DNA from: Tritrichomonas musculus
Taxonomy: Eukaryota; Parabasalia; Tritrichomonadida; Tritrichomonadidae
Reading direction: 5' to 3'
NCBI GenBank assembly: GCA_039105265.1
Contig: JAPFFF010000011.1
Span: 3,100,001-3,164,000 of the forward strand
Length of the DNA stretch: 64,000 nt
This document shows positions 9,057-19,602 of the stretch, in pieces. The notes below the pieces were generated by a model. It had not been told where the DNA came from. It searched no databases and was given only the letters and a program-made list of their open reading frames with translations. Every line of letters begins with the position of its first letter. The first letter of the stretch is position 1. A program made the translations under genes and the position numbers.

Positions 9057-12000
9057 ATGCATCATTCGAAGGAGTGGAAAGGATTAGAAAGATGGTCCTA
9101 TTTCCACCATTTTTTTCATTTTTACAATAATTCTAATGCATTGCCCGGCTGGCTTTATACAATCAGAATATTAATTTCATGTTTTCAAACTTTTCCGATT
9201 CTTTTTGGTTTACCAATCATAGGAAATCCCAAAAACAATCAAATTTTGTCAGCTGTCAAATATTTATCAGACTTATTTGTATATTTTTCGTTTAGTCCTG
9301 AAATGGTGACAATAGGTTTTCTTTTAATATTCGATGCATTAAGTATTTTTTTAACCATAATCTCCTATGCGTCAGATAAATTAATTTTTAATTGGCTTTT
9401 TTCATTAATTCTCCATTTTTTTTATGAGATATTATCACCGATAATGTTCAATTTAGCAGCAGCAACATTACAAAAAGAGATAACAAATATTGTTTTTGAT
9501 CAAAAAAATGACTTTTATTTTATATCTGCTTTGATTTCAACAATCATTTTCTTTTTAAATTTCCTATTTATAACATATTCTCACTCAGAATCAGTTTACT
9601 TCAATGATTTTTATTTTGAATCTTGGTCATCGTGGAACATTTTCTTCAGAACGACACTGCCTTCAGCAATATTATTAATCCTCCCTCTTTATAACAAACA
9701 TGAAAAGGTGGGATTTTACGTCATTAATGCTTTGATAATGGTATATTCCATTTTATTCATTTATTGGGACTCTCGCATTCCATTTCTTACCATGATTGTT
9801 AACTTTTCTTTTTTGATTTTTGATTTTTACCTGCTATTTATAGGAATTTTTCATATCTTCCCCTACATTTTCACAGATTTGGATCCTTCAATTAATATCC
9901 CCATTATTGTTGCTCTCCTTATTTTTTCCATTCCATGTGCTGAAGCTGTTTCGCATTATCGATGCCATCAATTCAATTCTATTTTATTAAATTCTAGATA
10001 TCAATATGAAAGGCCATACGATATAGATTCTGATAGCAATGAAGGGGGCTTAAAGATTAGTCATCAACGAAGCCTCGAAGATATTGATGAGAAAGAAAAT
10101 AATAATAATAATGATGATGATGATAACGCCGAACTTCCATATCCTATTTCTTTAGCGAATAAAAATGTATCAATATTACTCCTTCGACATTTAATCAATA
10201 ACAAGAGCCAATCTATTGAATTAGCTCGTTTTTTATTTGAAAGAAGTACAAATTTCGACATTTGGTTCACTAGCGTCCGATTTTTAATATTAATGAAGGT
10301 AATTACTTATGAAGATGCTACATCAATTTTACACATTGATCCAGACAAAGTTTCTCTCTTTGCGACGCAAGCATTTTGTGATGCCCAATATGAAGCAGTT
10401 GGTCTCAAAGTAACCAGAAACTCAGCACGAAAGTTTTTAGATGAAATTGATGGCATTCAATCGTCGATTGTCAAAATTTTAAAGTTTGTTTGCATTTCTA
10501 TAAAACCGCAAGAAGACGAACAAGCAGCACACGAATTTATTGTTGAATATTCACGAGCTTGTAATGATTATGAACTTTATTCATACATATTTTTAAATCA
10601 TGCAAAACATTGTCCTTCAATGTTAAGAAGGCTTTCGAATTACTACTACAAATTGCGTGGAGATTTGATACAAGGCCAATTATGGGAGCAAAAGTTGGGA
10701 TCTTATCATATATCTCTTTTTGAGAAATTCGGAAGTCGTAGTTTAACCTCATTAAATTCATTTGCAAAGCCAGCTGTTACATCAAATCGAATTAAATCCC
10801 AAACATTAGTTCAAAGGATTCAATCCAAAGCTGTTTTAATCAGTTCCATTCTTTTTTGGATCTTGTTTCTAATTGTAATTGTATTGGCTTTTAATCGATT
10901 TGAGAACAATGAACATAATTTTGTTATATCGCCACTTGTCTCAATATCCATGGTCCACATATCATGTTATTCGATTATTACTCAATCAGCTCAAATGAAT
11001 CTTTCGATGCAAATTTTTACAAGTTGCTATCCTCAATATTTAAATCATATGACTAGATTGAATCAGACACTACTTTGGCCGCCTGAATCTACAGTTAATC
11101 TGCTTTCAACTTTAATGCAAAATCTTTCTAGATGTATATCAAATCTTGACGTTAAAATTGATGGTGCTTCTCAATCTATTGATATATGGGCTGATCCTTA
11201 TTATGAAGTTGATGGCAATAATAGTCTTCAATTTGAAGTTGTTACATTGAATTTGATTTCATCTTTATTGATTCCAGGCCTATGCAATTCCAATTCTTAT
11301 AACTTGCTCAATAAATATATATCAATTGAATCAACCCTCGTTCAGCCGTTTAGAAATCTTCATGCATATCTTCTAATATACTGTAATTCTGTTTATAATA
11401 AGTTTGTTGTAGATTACGAGATATATATTGCTGTATTTATCTTTTTGATTATATGCTTTACAATTTCTATTATTGTTGTTTCAATTAAATATGAAAGAAG
11501 TGAAAGAAATAAATTTTGGAAAGTTTATCAAACTGTTGATCCTGATGATTTAAAAGTTTTCAAAAAATCTCTCTCGCATGTTAATTCTAGAAGTAACCTA
11601 TTGCTTAAGCATCAAAGTAGTAACATGACAACAACTTTAGATAATACAAACTTAAGTTCGTTTGTTAATTCACGAAGCAACATAAATTTAAGTAACAATA
11701 ATTATCAGCAAGTTTCAAAAAGTAAAAATAATAATAATATTGATAGTTCAGATGACACTTCAGATGACGACGATGATGAAAACCATGACAAAGTTACACC
11801 AACACAGAGCAACAGAAGTCATAGTCATACTCCAAAGATTAGTTTTAGTCGATTTAATAATAGTACAATTACTAGTTTCAGTAATGTAGAAAATGATAAT
11901 GATAACGATTATGAATATGATAATGATAATAACAATTATACGACTAGTAATGGTAATGAAAATAATAATGATGCTGACGATGATGGTGGTAATGATAATG

Positions 12001-14051
12001 ATGATGATAATGATAATGATACAAATTTAATTAATACAGAAGACATTCTCAAATATAAAATTAATCGTTTCCATCCTCAAAATTCTTTTGCATTCATTAT
12101 TTATAGTATCTTGTTTATATTTTGTATTGCACTTGTTGGGTTTTTAATGATCATGCCTTATAAGAAAATAAGGGATGATTTTTATGATTTTTATTATGAT
12201 TTACAAAATATGGGATATATTGCTGAAAAAATGTTAAACGTTGCATCATTATCTCCACTTTTATATAATGAAAATGGTTCGAGTGATTATTTTCCATCAT
12301 GGAATTCATCATGCTTTAGAAACAATGATACTGACTTTCGTTCTTTTCGGAAAGCAGATGAAGAACCTCTGAATGAATTAATCAAATATAATAATCAAAT
12401 GAAAAACTATTGCCAAAAATTTATTGATTCGTCATTTAATGATTCAACAATTATTTTTGATATAATTCGCCTTGCTTATTATGATGTTAATCAAATCGCT
12501 TATAAATTAACTCTTGACGCCTATGCACGTATACATTATTATGACGATAAATTTATAATGTACGCTCATCTTTCAGCAACATGTTATTGTATCATTTTAA
12601 TTATGTATACAGCTGTTTTTATTCTACGTAGTTATGCTTATTCTATTGAATTTAACTCAATGAAATCAATTTTAATGCTTCTACCTTCGCCATACTCGTC
12701 AACAATTGCAAATCTAATTGCAAATTTCGATATGTCAAGTGGAGCTAAAAAGCAAGATGTCGATATTTCTAAGTTCCAATCAAGATATATAATTAAGCAA
12801 TCAACTGATGCAATTATAGTTGTCGACTCATCAAAAAAGATTCAAGATGTTAACAAGTCAGCAATTGAAATGCTCGGATATAATAGAGATCAATTAATTG
12901 GTGAACTAATTGAAGATTTTATTTCAAAAAACGATCAACAAACATCTGATTTCATTTCCCAATTAAATTTCATAAATAGGCAGGCAAATGTTGCTCCACA
13001 TTATAACTTGCATATGATATGCGCCCATAAGAAATTAACGCCAGTCTCATGCACTCTTCTTTTTATTGCAAGTGAAGATTCTTTCGAAGATAATGAAGGA
13101 AACAAGCCTGCTTTTGCCCTAGTGCTCAGAGATAGAACTGTTTTTAACGAACAGGAGAAGCAGCTCCAAGAAGCTAAAAAGAAGGTTGAAGTTCTTCTAT
13201 ATCGAATTCTTCCGCGAGTTATGGCAAACAAATTATTATCAAAGGATGAGCATTTATATTCACAAGTTGACCGAGCAACAATTATTTTCATTGCAATTGT
13301 CAATTTCTTAGATTGGTGCCGTCTTCATACCCATACTGAAATCATGGAACTCCTAAATGGAATTGTTACAAAATTTGATAAACAAATATCCAAATTTCCT
13401 ACGTTGGTCAAGTTGAAGATCATCAATGGAGTTTACATGGCTGCAGGAGGTTTATTCAATGAAGTATCAAAAAATTCACATCCTGTCGAAGCCATTGAAT
13501 TTGCAATTCGTTGCGGAAGGGCAATTCGAAAGAGAAATTTACAAACAAAAAGTAACCTCCAACTTCAAATCGGTATAAATACTGGTGGACCAATTATCGC
13601 CGGAATTCTCGGTTCTGACAAACCGCTTTTTGATATATGGGGTGATGCAGTTAATGTAAGTGCAAGATTGGAAACTTCAGCTCCTTTCGATACAGCTCAA
13701 ATTCTTCAAGAAACTAAAGATTCTCTACCACCAGACGTTTATAAATTTACAGTTAGAGAAAAAGTTTTTTTGAAAGGTAAAGGAGATGCCACTACTTATG
13801 TTCTTGATTTAGCCAATCCATATATTCATCAACCAAAAAATAACAGTATCAATTCTTTTAGTTATGATAGTTTTACTAGTACAGATAATCTCAATGATAA
13901 AAAAAATCATAGAAGAAGTAGTTCAAAAAAGAACCATCGAAACAATCAAAGACGAAATGATAGTAGTAGTTATCTAGATGTTGATAGTAGTAATAATCAC
14001 CAAAATAGTCATAAAAGCATTACAAGTAGTAATGAGAAACTAAATTTATAA
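9057..14051 (+). CDS. Multi-membrane PAS / class III nucleotide cyclase family protein, metal site degenerate
   Basis: 1664 residues. Many hydrophobic segments in ~20-330, single segments near 595, 790, 1015 and 1170, and two low-complexity Asn/Asp/Ser regions (~340-360 and ~830-1000). A PAS domain follows at ~1240-1355 ('STDAIIVVDSSKKIQDVN'), then a helical linker and a class III cyclase domain at ~1400-1590. This is the layout of the expanded trichomonad cyclase family. Asn and Arg of 'WGDAVNVSARLE' are present. However, the two metal-binding aspartates appear replaced: 'FADIVGF' is 'FIAIVNF' here (Ala at 1413), and 'IGDxYM' is 'INGVYM' (Gly at 1458). It may be inactive alone or a regulatory partner. 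The tail is Ser/Asn/His rich. The middle extracellular-looking segments suggest a sensor. Confidence 0.88.
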   Translation: MHHSKEWKGLERWSYFHHFFHFYNNSNALPGWLYTIRILISCFQTFPILFGLPIIGNPKNNQILSAVKYLSDLFVYFSFSPEMVTIGFLLIFDALSIFLTIISYASDKLIFNWLFSLILHFFYEILSPIMFNLAAATLQKEITNIVFDQKNDFYFISALISTIIFFLNFLFITYSHSESVYFNDFYFESWSSWNIFFRTTLPSAILLILPLYNKHEKVGFYVINALIMVYSILFIYWDSRIPFLTMIVNFSFLIFDFYLLFIGIFHIFPYIFTDLDPSINIPIIVALLIFSIPCAEAVSHYRCHQFNSILLNSRYQYERPYDIDSDSNEGGLKISHQRSLEDIDEKENNNNNDDDDNAELPYPISLANKNVSILLLRHLINNKSQSIELARFLFERSTNFDIWFTSVRFLILMKVITYEDATSILHIDPDKVSLFATQAFCDAQYEAVGLKVTRNSARKFLDEIDGIQSSIVKILKFVCISIKPQEDEQAAHEFIVEYSRACNDYELYSYIFLNHAKHCPSMLRRLSNYYYKLRGDLIQGQLWEQKLGSYHISLFEKFGSRSLTSLNSFAKPAVTSNRIKSQTLVQRIQSKAVLISSILFWILFLIVIVLAFNRFENNEHNFVISPLVSISMVHISCYSIITQSAQMNLSMQIFTSCYPQYLNHMTRLNQTLLWPPESTVNLLSTLMQNLSRCISNLDVKIDGASQSIDIWADPYYEVDGNNSLQFEVVTLNLISSLLIPGLCNSNSYNLLNKYISIESTLVQPFRNLHAYLLIYCNSVYNKFVVDYEIYIAVFIFLIICFTISIIVVSIKYERSERNKFWKVYQTVDPDDLKVFKKSLSHVNSRSNLLLKHQSSNMTTTLDNTNLSSFVNSRSNINLSNNNYQQVSKSKNNNNIDSSDDTSDDDDDENHDKVTPTQSNRSHSHTPKISFSRFNNSTITSFSNVENDNDNDYEYDNDNNNYTTSNGNENNNDADDDGGNDNDDDNDNDTNLINTEDILKYKINRFHPQNSFAFIIYSILFIFCIALVGFLMIMPYKKIRDDFYDFYYDLQNMGYIAEKMLNVASLSPLLYNENGSSDYFPSWNSSCFRNNDTDFRSFRKADEEPLNELIKYNNQMKNYCQKFIDSSFNDSTIIFDIIRLAYYDVNQIAYKLTLDAYARIHYYDDKFIMYAHLSATCYCIILIMYTAVFILRSYAYSIEFNSMKSILMLLPSPYSSTIANLIANFDMSSGAKKQDVDISKFQSRYIIKQSTDAIIVVDSSKKIQDVNKSAIEMLGYNRDQLIGELIEDFISKNDQQTSDFISQLNFINRQANVAPHYNLHMICAHKKLTPVSCTLLFIASEDSFEDNEGNKPAFALVLRDRTVFNEQEKQLQEAKKKVEVLLYRILPRVMANKLLSKDEHLYSQVDRATIIFIAIVNFLDWCRLHTHTEIMELLNGIVTKFDKQISKFPTLVKLKIINGVYMAAGGLFNEVSKNSHPVEAIEFAIRCGRAIRKRNLQTKSNLQLQIGINTGGPIIAGILGSDKPLFDIWGDAVNVSARLETSAPFDTAQILQETKDSLPPDVYKFTVREKVFLKGKGDATTYVLDLANPYIHQPKNNSINSFSYDSFTSTDNLNDKKNHRRSSSKKNHRNNQRRNDSSSYLDVDSSNNHQNSHKSITSSNEKLNL

Positions 14052-15072
14052 TGAAGGAATTCTATCCTAATCTATTTAGGTTTTTCTAATTTAATTATAT
14101 TATGATACATTTTATATTCCTATCTTGAAATACTTATATATTCTAATAAGGTATCTATTTGCATGAAGTACCGCATTGAAAATGGCGGAATAATGCTTGT
14201 ATTTATTTATTGTTTTTATATGATTTTATTAAAACTCAAATATTTATTAAATTGTATAATTTATTATTTTGTTTTGTTTTTACAATTTTATAGTCTAAGT
14301 TATTATATCTTCACAGTATTTATTAAAAAAAAAATGAGTGGATAATAATAATTAAAATGAATATTAACTAGCCTTTTTAATACTGCTCTGCAAAGTCTAC
14401 AAATTAGAGCCAAAGTAGTCATTTTTAATAAATTAAGTTCGATTCTAAATAGAAATAAAAAATGAGAAAAAAAAGATTGCCCTGAATTTTGTAATATTTA
14501 ATCCAATTATATATTAATTTAATATGTGTGGATTTTATTATAAATAAATATCATCTGTTGATGATTTGGCAACAACAGTACTGCGATAGGATGTAAAGTG
14601 TCAGAAAATTGAGAGCAAAATTAAATAACCTAGAAATGCCAAGAAAATTATATAACAGTTAATTTTATATAATATAAAATCAAATTCTTTAATGAAATTT
14701 GGAAGTAAATTTTAAATTTAATAGACATACCATATGAAAAAGAAGTTTTTCATTCAAATTTAATCAACATAAATCTCCAAATCAAATTAGAAAATCCTTC
14801 CAATATTTTAATAATTTATTATAAATAATGTGTTCTATTTATATATATGGTTTGTTTCGATTATTACAGTTTTTTTAAATACTTTTTACACTTTACATCT
14901 GATCGTAGTACCGTTTTGGTAAAAAAAAAAATAATTTATTTTCTATAAAATGGCATTTTTACTTTTTGTATAAAGTTACGAATCATTGTCCTTACCATAA
15001 ACAATTCAAAAAATAGATCATTTCAAATCTTTTCAAAAAGTTTCGGTTTATCCAATCGTTCAACATTAATAA
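14052..15072. other. AT-rich intergenic region with an inverted-repeat element
   Basis: About 1 kb without a credible gene. A 60-codon hydrophobic frame at 14163-14345 looks like chance. The only structure I see is the inverted repeat at 14575-14914, listed separately. Confidence 0.6.
14575..14914. repeat. 340-bp segment bounded by imperfect terminal inverted repeats (MITE candidate)
   Basis: The arm 14575-14601 and the reverse complement of 14888-14914 match at 23 of 27 positions; the core GATGTAAAGTGT is identical on both. The interior is AT rich and non-coding. No target-site duplication is visible, so it is either old or not a transposon. The arms are distinct from all other elements in the window. 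Confidence 0.5.
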
Positions 15073-16494
15073 ATGGATGAAGGAGACGAAGGTTTTGAAA
15101 CATATTTTCTACTAAAACTAGATGAATTTTATGCTGATTATTTAACCCGAAATAGAACGCTTTTGAATTCAATTCATAAAGCCGCCCAAGATCTCCAAGA
15201 AGGAAAGCAAGTTGATTTCAATTTTTCCGTTATTGACAATGTTACTTCACCTGTTGCAAGGCCTGTTTTACCTCGAAGTGCTCCAAGTACTTTACATATC
15301 AGAGATTCTTCTGCAATTAGTAAGCCATCAATACAATTCAAACCAGTTGTCAATAACATAATTCCAGTATTTTATTCCAAAAAAGTTGATAAAGATGAAT
15401 CAGCAGAAATTCAAACACTTTCGAAGCAGCCTCAAATTACACCAAAAGATCTTCAACCTCTTTTATCGAAATTCTGCAGATTGCCAGAATGCTTTGCAAC
15501 TCTTATTCTACAAATAAATGATATTGGAACAGGAAAGAAGTTCAGTGATTTTTGGAATAAATATATAATTGGTAATGATCCTAATGAGCGATTCTTCAGA
15601 TTCATTGTTGGCGATGATCGGAATTATTGCCGCCCTAATGAATTGATTCCTTTTGTTAGCCTAATTGTTAAAAAGCATCCATCGCTTGAATTTTTAAAGA
15701 ATGAAGAGCTCTTCCAAAAGAAGTTTATTGATTTTATTGTAATCCGTGCTTTCTACTTGATGGATACTGATTTTAGAGGAACTGTTGGAATCCCACAATT
15801 CCGAAAGATGGATCTAGCATCTGTTTTTTACAAAGCAGATAAAATGCCAGATGTTAATGAAGCTCAACATATATTCAATTATCAGCACTTCTATGTCACA
15901 TTTTGCAAGTTTTGGGACCTTGATACCGATTCAGATGAATTCCTCAACCAAGAAGATCTTTACAAATTTAATGAATCTGCAATTTCCCCTTTAATTGTAG
16001 AAAGGTTTTTCGATGCCACCTTTTATCCAAGAAATATTGATCATGATAGAGGAGTTGATTTCGCATCTTTTGCATATTTCTTAATGAGTTCTGAAGACAA
16101 GACAAATCTCACATCAATTAATTTTTGGTATCACCTTTGCGATCTTGACAATGACGGCATATTATCAATTAAAGAAATTGAAGAGCTCTACCATATTCAG
16201 CATGAAAGAATGAGTATAACTGGAAATGAAACAATTCCTTTCGAAGATATTTTCCGCCAGTTAATTGATATGATTAATCCAGAAGGAAAAGCATATATCA
16301 CAAAACAAGATCTGATAAAATCAAAGATGGCTGATGTTTTCTTCAATACATTATTCGATCTTCAGAAATTCTTGACCCGTGAATATCAATTTCCACTTAT
16401 TAATCCTGATCTTGATGAAATGGCCAAGAAGCTTACACAATGGGAAATTTATGTTTTAATAGAATACGATCAATTAGTTAATGAAGGAGGTTAA
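15073..16494 (+). CDS. PP2A regulatory subunit B'' (PR72/PPP2R3 family), EF-hand protein
   Basis: 473 residues. Targets protein phosphatase 2A and binds calcium. The family core spans ~130-450: 'FCRLPECFATLIL', 'FRFIVGDDRNYCRPNELIPF', then 'RAFYLMDTDFRGTV' and 'FWDLDTDSDEFLN' EF-hand-like loops. A canonical loop DLDNDGILSIKE sits at 357-368 with the expected acidic positions 1, 3, 5 and 12. The N-terminus (1-110) is variable and Pro/Ser containing, as in the family. Length is typical of protist members. Single gene in tandem with the coiled-coil gene 186 bp downstream. Confidence 0.93.
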   Translation: MDEGDEGFETYFLLKLDEFYADYLTRNRTLLNSIHKAAQDLQEGKQVDFNFSVIDNVTSPVARPVLPRSAPSTLHIRDSSAISKPSIQFKPVVNNIIPVFYSKKVDKDESAEIQTLSKQPQITPKDLQPLLSKFCRLPECFATLILQINDIGTGKKFSDFWNKYIIGNDPNERFFRFIVGDDRNYCRPNELIPFVSLIVKKHPSLEFLKNEELFQKKFIDFIVIRAFYLMDTDFRGTVGIPQFRKMDLASVFYKADKMPDVNEAQHIFNYQHFYVTFCKFWDLDTDSDEFLNQEDLYKFNESAISPLIVERFFDATFYPRNIDHDRGVDFASFAYFLMSSEDKTNLTSINFWYHLCDLDNDGILSIKEIEELYHIQHERMSITGNETIPFEDIFRQLIDMINPEGKAYITKQDLIKSKMADVFFNTLFDLQKFLTREYQFPLINPDLDEMAKKLTQWEIYVLIEYDQLVNEGG

Positions 16495-16656
16495 ATTCCT
16501 TCATGATTATATCACTCTTTTGATTAAAATCATATTTTATAACGAATTATCATTAATATTTTTCTATTTATCTACAAAAATATACGATTTTCTTGCAATG
16601 TTTATTGGATATTAAATTATTCCACGCTAAAATCATTGATACAAATTTAAAGATTT

Positions 16657-16663
16657 TCATTTC
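16657..16663 (+). promoter_or_regulatory. Initiator-like element (TCATTTC)
   Basis: Fits TCA+1YW, with +1 at 16659, 22 nt before the ATG at 16681. Transcripts from here would include an upstream ATG at 16671. Confidence 0.5.
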
Positions 16664-16680
16664 TTAACGTATGCAAAATC

Positions 16681-19194
16681 ATGAACTCTCAAGATGAAAG
16701 AATCGCCGACTTGGAAGGTAAACTTCAGGAAATGGCCATGGAACTTGATACAATGAAATCATCACGCAATTATTATAAGGATCAATGTGAATCGCTTCTG
16801 GTTTCTCTAGCAAGTTCTGTCCAAAATCATGTTCCAGCATATAGAACTCAAGAAGAAGTTGAAGAAATGATTGAGTCAATACAAGCTCAACAAAAAGCAA
16901 AACGCCAAAAATTAAAGCAAAAGTATTCTCAACAAATTAATGATTTTCAAAAAACAATCGAACAGCTTAAAGATAAAATTGTTCAACAAGAAAAAGTTAT
17001 ACATGATCAGGAAGAAGTACGAGTTGGATTAATTGAAAAATTGATGTCATACAAAAAATCTTTATCCGAAGCCAACTCCATTCAGCAGGAGACAGAAATC
17101 AAGTTATCTCATTTGCAAGAATCAGAATCATTACTAGCCGAAAATAATGCTTCCAAGCAAGTTATTGAAGAAATGAAAGTTAGCCATACGAATGAGGTTA
17201 ATACACTTCAATCACAAATTAAAAAACTAAGAAAGAAAATTAAATATTTATCAAGTTCTCTTGAAATTACACAAACTGCGCAAGAAGAATCTAAATCCGA
17301 TGTTACAGGATTGGTTCAACAACTTAAAGAACAAAAGGCCATTGAATCGCAACTTCGTGAAGAATTATCAAAAGAAAAGCAAATCCAGATAGATGCATCG
17401 GCTTTATTAAAAATTGCAATGGCAGAAGCTGAACAAATGCAAAAAGATTCTAAGGAATATACACAAAGAATAGCTTATTTGTTGTCAACTGTTAAAGAGC
17501 AAGAAGCAACAATGTCAGAAATGAAAAAATCGTTATATGATGTTGTATCTGAAAATCAAAAATCAAAAGAACAAATACATAATCAAAATAGAGATATTCT
17601 TGATTTTCAAATGAAAATTGAAGAAATTAAACAGCAGCATGAAGCAGAAATCGATAAATATGAAGAAGAAAAGGTGCAACGGTCAGAGCATATATCAAAT
17701 CTTGAGTCTCATATTGAAAATTTAAAGAAAGAGATTTCTGGATTGCAAAACGATAGAAGTGAGCTTCAAAATGAGCTGAATCAAAAATTGCTAGAAATTA
17801 ATCAAGAAAATAGAATGAGAAAAGCTGCTGAGCTTGCGAAAGAAACTGCTTTGACAAACTTAAAGAATGCTTACTCTTTAATGGATTCAAATGAATCAGT
17901 GAGGCATGAAAGTAATCTTGAAATTGAAAAATTAACAAATGATTTGGAAAATAAAATACGAGAACATAATGATACAAAGAAAAAATTTGAATTGCTTCAA
18001 AACGAATTTGATATATCAAAAATTCAATTGAATTCAGAAAAAGAGAAAAATCAAAATTTAAGTAATCAATTAAATAAAGTTTCTCAAGAGCTATACGATA
18101 TAAAAAGTAATTCGGTTTGGAAAACTGAGGTAGCTGAGCAGACAGATAGATTAGAGCATGAAAAAGCTAAATTAATTTCTGAATTAAAAGAAATTCAACA
18201 GCAATACAATATTCAAATATCAGATAACGAGACAAAAGAAATTACATTAAGGCATCAAGAAGAAGTTTTAAAGAAAAGCCTGCTAGAACTCAAAAATGTC
18301 CAAAGACAAAATAGAATTCTACGAAAGAAACTACAACAAAGCAACTTTTCTATATCTAATAATAATGATGGTAGTATTGAAATTGATGATAATATAAATA
18401 ATACTTCTTTTCATTGTCAAAATTGTGAAAAATTACAAAATCAAATTAATTTACTGAGAACTAAAGTCCAAAAATTAACAAATGACTTGAGTGCAAATGA
18501 GATCACAATGCAAAATACTAAAACAGAACTTCGTGATTTTGTTTCAAAGATTTCGGAGATGGCAATATCTGAAGAAATTTCTCCACTATTTATGGAGCTT
18601 CGATCTAAGTTAGATAATAATTCATTGACTCTTCAGCAAGAATTTGTTGAACTTAGATCTTTCCTGATTGAATATATTGATGACGTGGTTTATCATCTTC
18701 GTAATGATTCAATTAATCAAAATGATGGTGCCAATATTAAGCAATCAACAGAAGTCAAATTATTAAAATCAACAATGTCTCATATGCAGAATAAAATAAC
18801 TGCTCTTAAAGTTCAAAATCAACTCCAAAACGATGAAATTGTAAATCTTAAATCAAATATGAGAATTGTATCAAATAAGAAAGAAGAAACAGAAATGAAA
18901 ATGACATCAATGAATGAATCTATTGGTGTTTATCGGAAAACGCTTGATGAAACTAAGCGAAAATTGTCGCAAACGCAACTTTCAAAAAAGAAGCCTAGCG
19001 ATGAATTTACTTTTTATCCAAACAGTGTAATGCCCATATCGAATGAGAATATTAATTCTGATGATTCAGATCAAGATTTATCAGATATATCTTCTGTGTC
19101 AAGCCAAAATCTAAAGACAGATCAATATCAGATTACTAGAAAAGCAGCAACTCTTAGTGATAGTTTAGCTCTTCTTGATTTGTTATGTCAATAA
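16681..19194 (+). CDS. Long coiled-coil protein
   Basis: 837 residues that are almost entirely coiled coil (Glu/Lys/Gln/Leu-rich heptads from ~1 to ~560, again ~575-620 and ~690-790). A break near residues 555-580 contains 'HCQNCEKLQ'. The C-terminal ~60 residues are Ser/Asp rich. There is no motor, kinase or membrane segment. It could be a cytoskeletal, centrosomal/basal-body or Golgi tether-like protein; composition alone cannot decide. The start is the first ATG in the frame. An out-of-frame upstream ATG at 16671 opens an 8-codon uORF ending at 16697 that overlaps this start and might reduce translation. Confidence 0.8.
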   Translation: MNSQDERIADLEGKLQEMAMELDTMKSSRNYYKDQCESLLVSLASSVQNHVPAYRTQEEVEEMIESIQAQQKAKRQKLKQKYSQQINDFQKTIEQLKDKIVQQEKVIHDQEEVRVGLIEKLMSYKKSLSEANSIQQETEIKLSHLQESESLLAENNASKQVIEEMKVSHTNEVNTLQSQIKKLRKKIKYLSSSLEITQTAQEESKSDVTGLVQQLKEQKAIESQLREELSKEKQIQIDASALLKIAMAEAEQMQKDSKEYTQRIAYLLSTVKEQEATMSEMKKSLYDVVSENQKSKEQIHNQNRDILDFQMKIEEIKQQHEAEIDKYEEEKVQRSEHISNLESHIENLKKEISGLQNDRSELQNELNQKLLEINQENRMRKAAELAKETALTNLKNAYSLMDSNESVRHESNLEIEKLTNDLENKIREHNDTKKKFELLQNEFDISKIQLNSEKEKNQNLSNQLNKVSQELYDIKSNSVWKTEVAEQTDRLEHEKAKLISELKEIQQQYNIQISDNETKEITLRHQEEVLKKSLLELKNVQRQNRILRKKLQQSNFSISNNNDGSIEIDDNINNTSFHCQNCEKLQNQINLLRTKVQKLTNDLSANEITMQNTKTELRDFVSKISEMAISEEISPLFMELRSKLDNNSLTLQQEFVELRSFLIEYIDDVVYHLRNDSINQNDGANIKQSTEVKLLKSTMSHMQNKITALKVQNQLQNDEIVNLKSNMRIVSNKKEETEMKMTSMNESIGVYRKTLDETKRKLSQTQLSKKKPSDEFTFYPNSVMPISNENINSDDSDQDLSDISSVSSQNLKTDQYQITRKAATLSDSLALLDLLCQ

Positions 19195-19602
19195 TTTGTA
19201 AATAAAATATCTTATTTTATATTATATATCTTTTTATAGCTCTTTTGTTTTCCCTTATAATAGCTCTTTTGGTATTTAAAATTGATTGGAATTTTAATTT
19301 TATTTATACAATAAAGAAAACTCAAAATAGTTGATATGCGTTTTGGTGCAGGTATTATTTAGTATTTTGATTGATATAAATACGTGCATACTTCATTCAT
19401 AAAAAATTGAATGAAAAGGATTATCAAAATAAAAAAATATTCCATATTGCAAATAAAACAAAAATGCATTTGAAAAAAACTAAAACAAATCTTATAAGTA
19501 GAAGATATTTGCTTTACAACTGTAAATCCTTATAAAATGAAATTTGACCATTCAAACTTATTCAAAAAATTATTATAGAAATTTAGTCACACAATTTTAT
19601 AA
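19195..19602. other. Intergenic AT-rich spacer
   Basis: 408 bp. Contains a short direct repeat of TAGCTCTTTTG (near 19238 and 19262) and a small TTCATTCA/TGAATGAA stem near 19392-19415. No gene seen. Confidence 0.55.
19587..19591 (+). promoter_or_regulatory. Initiator-like element (TCACA)
   Basis: Fits TCA+1YW, with +1 at 19589, 14 nt before the eIF4E-like start. Confidence 0.45.

Noticed and set aside
14163-14345. 60-codon hydrophobic frame
   Set aside because: AT-rich DNA yields Ile/Leu/Tyr/Phe-rich frames by chance; no initiator or domain.
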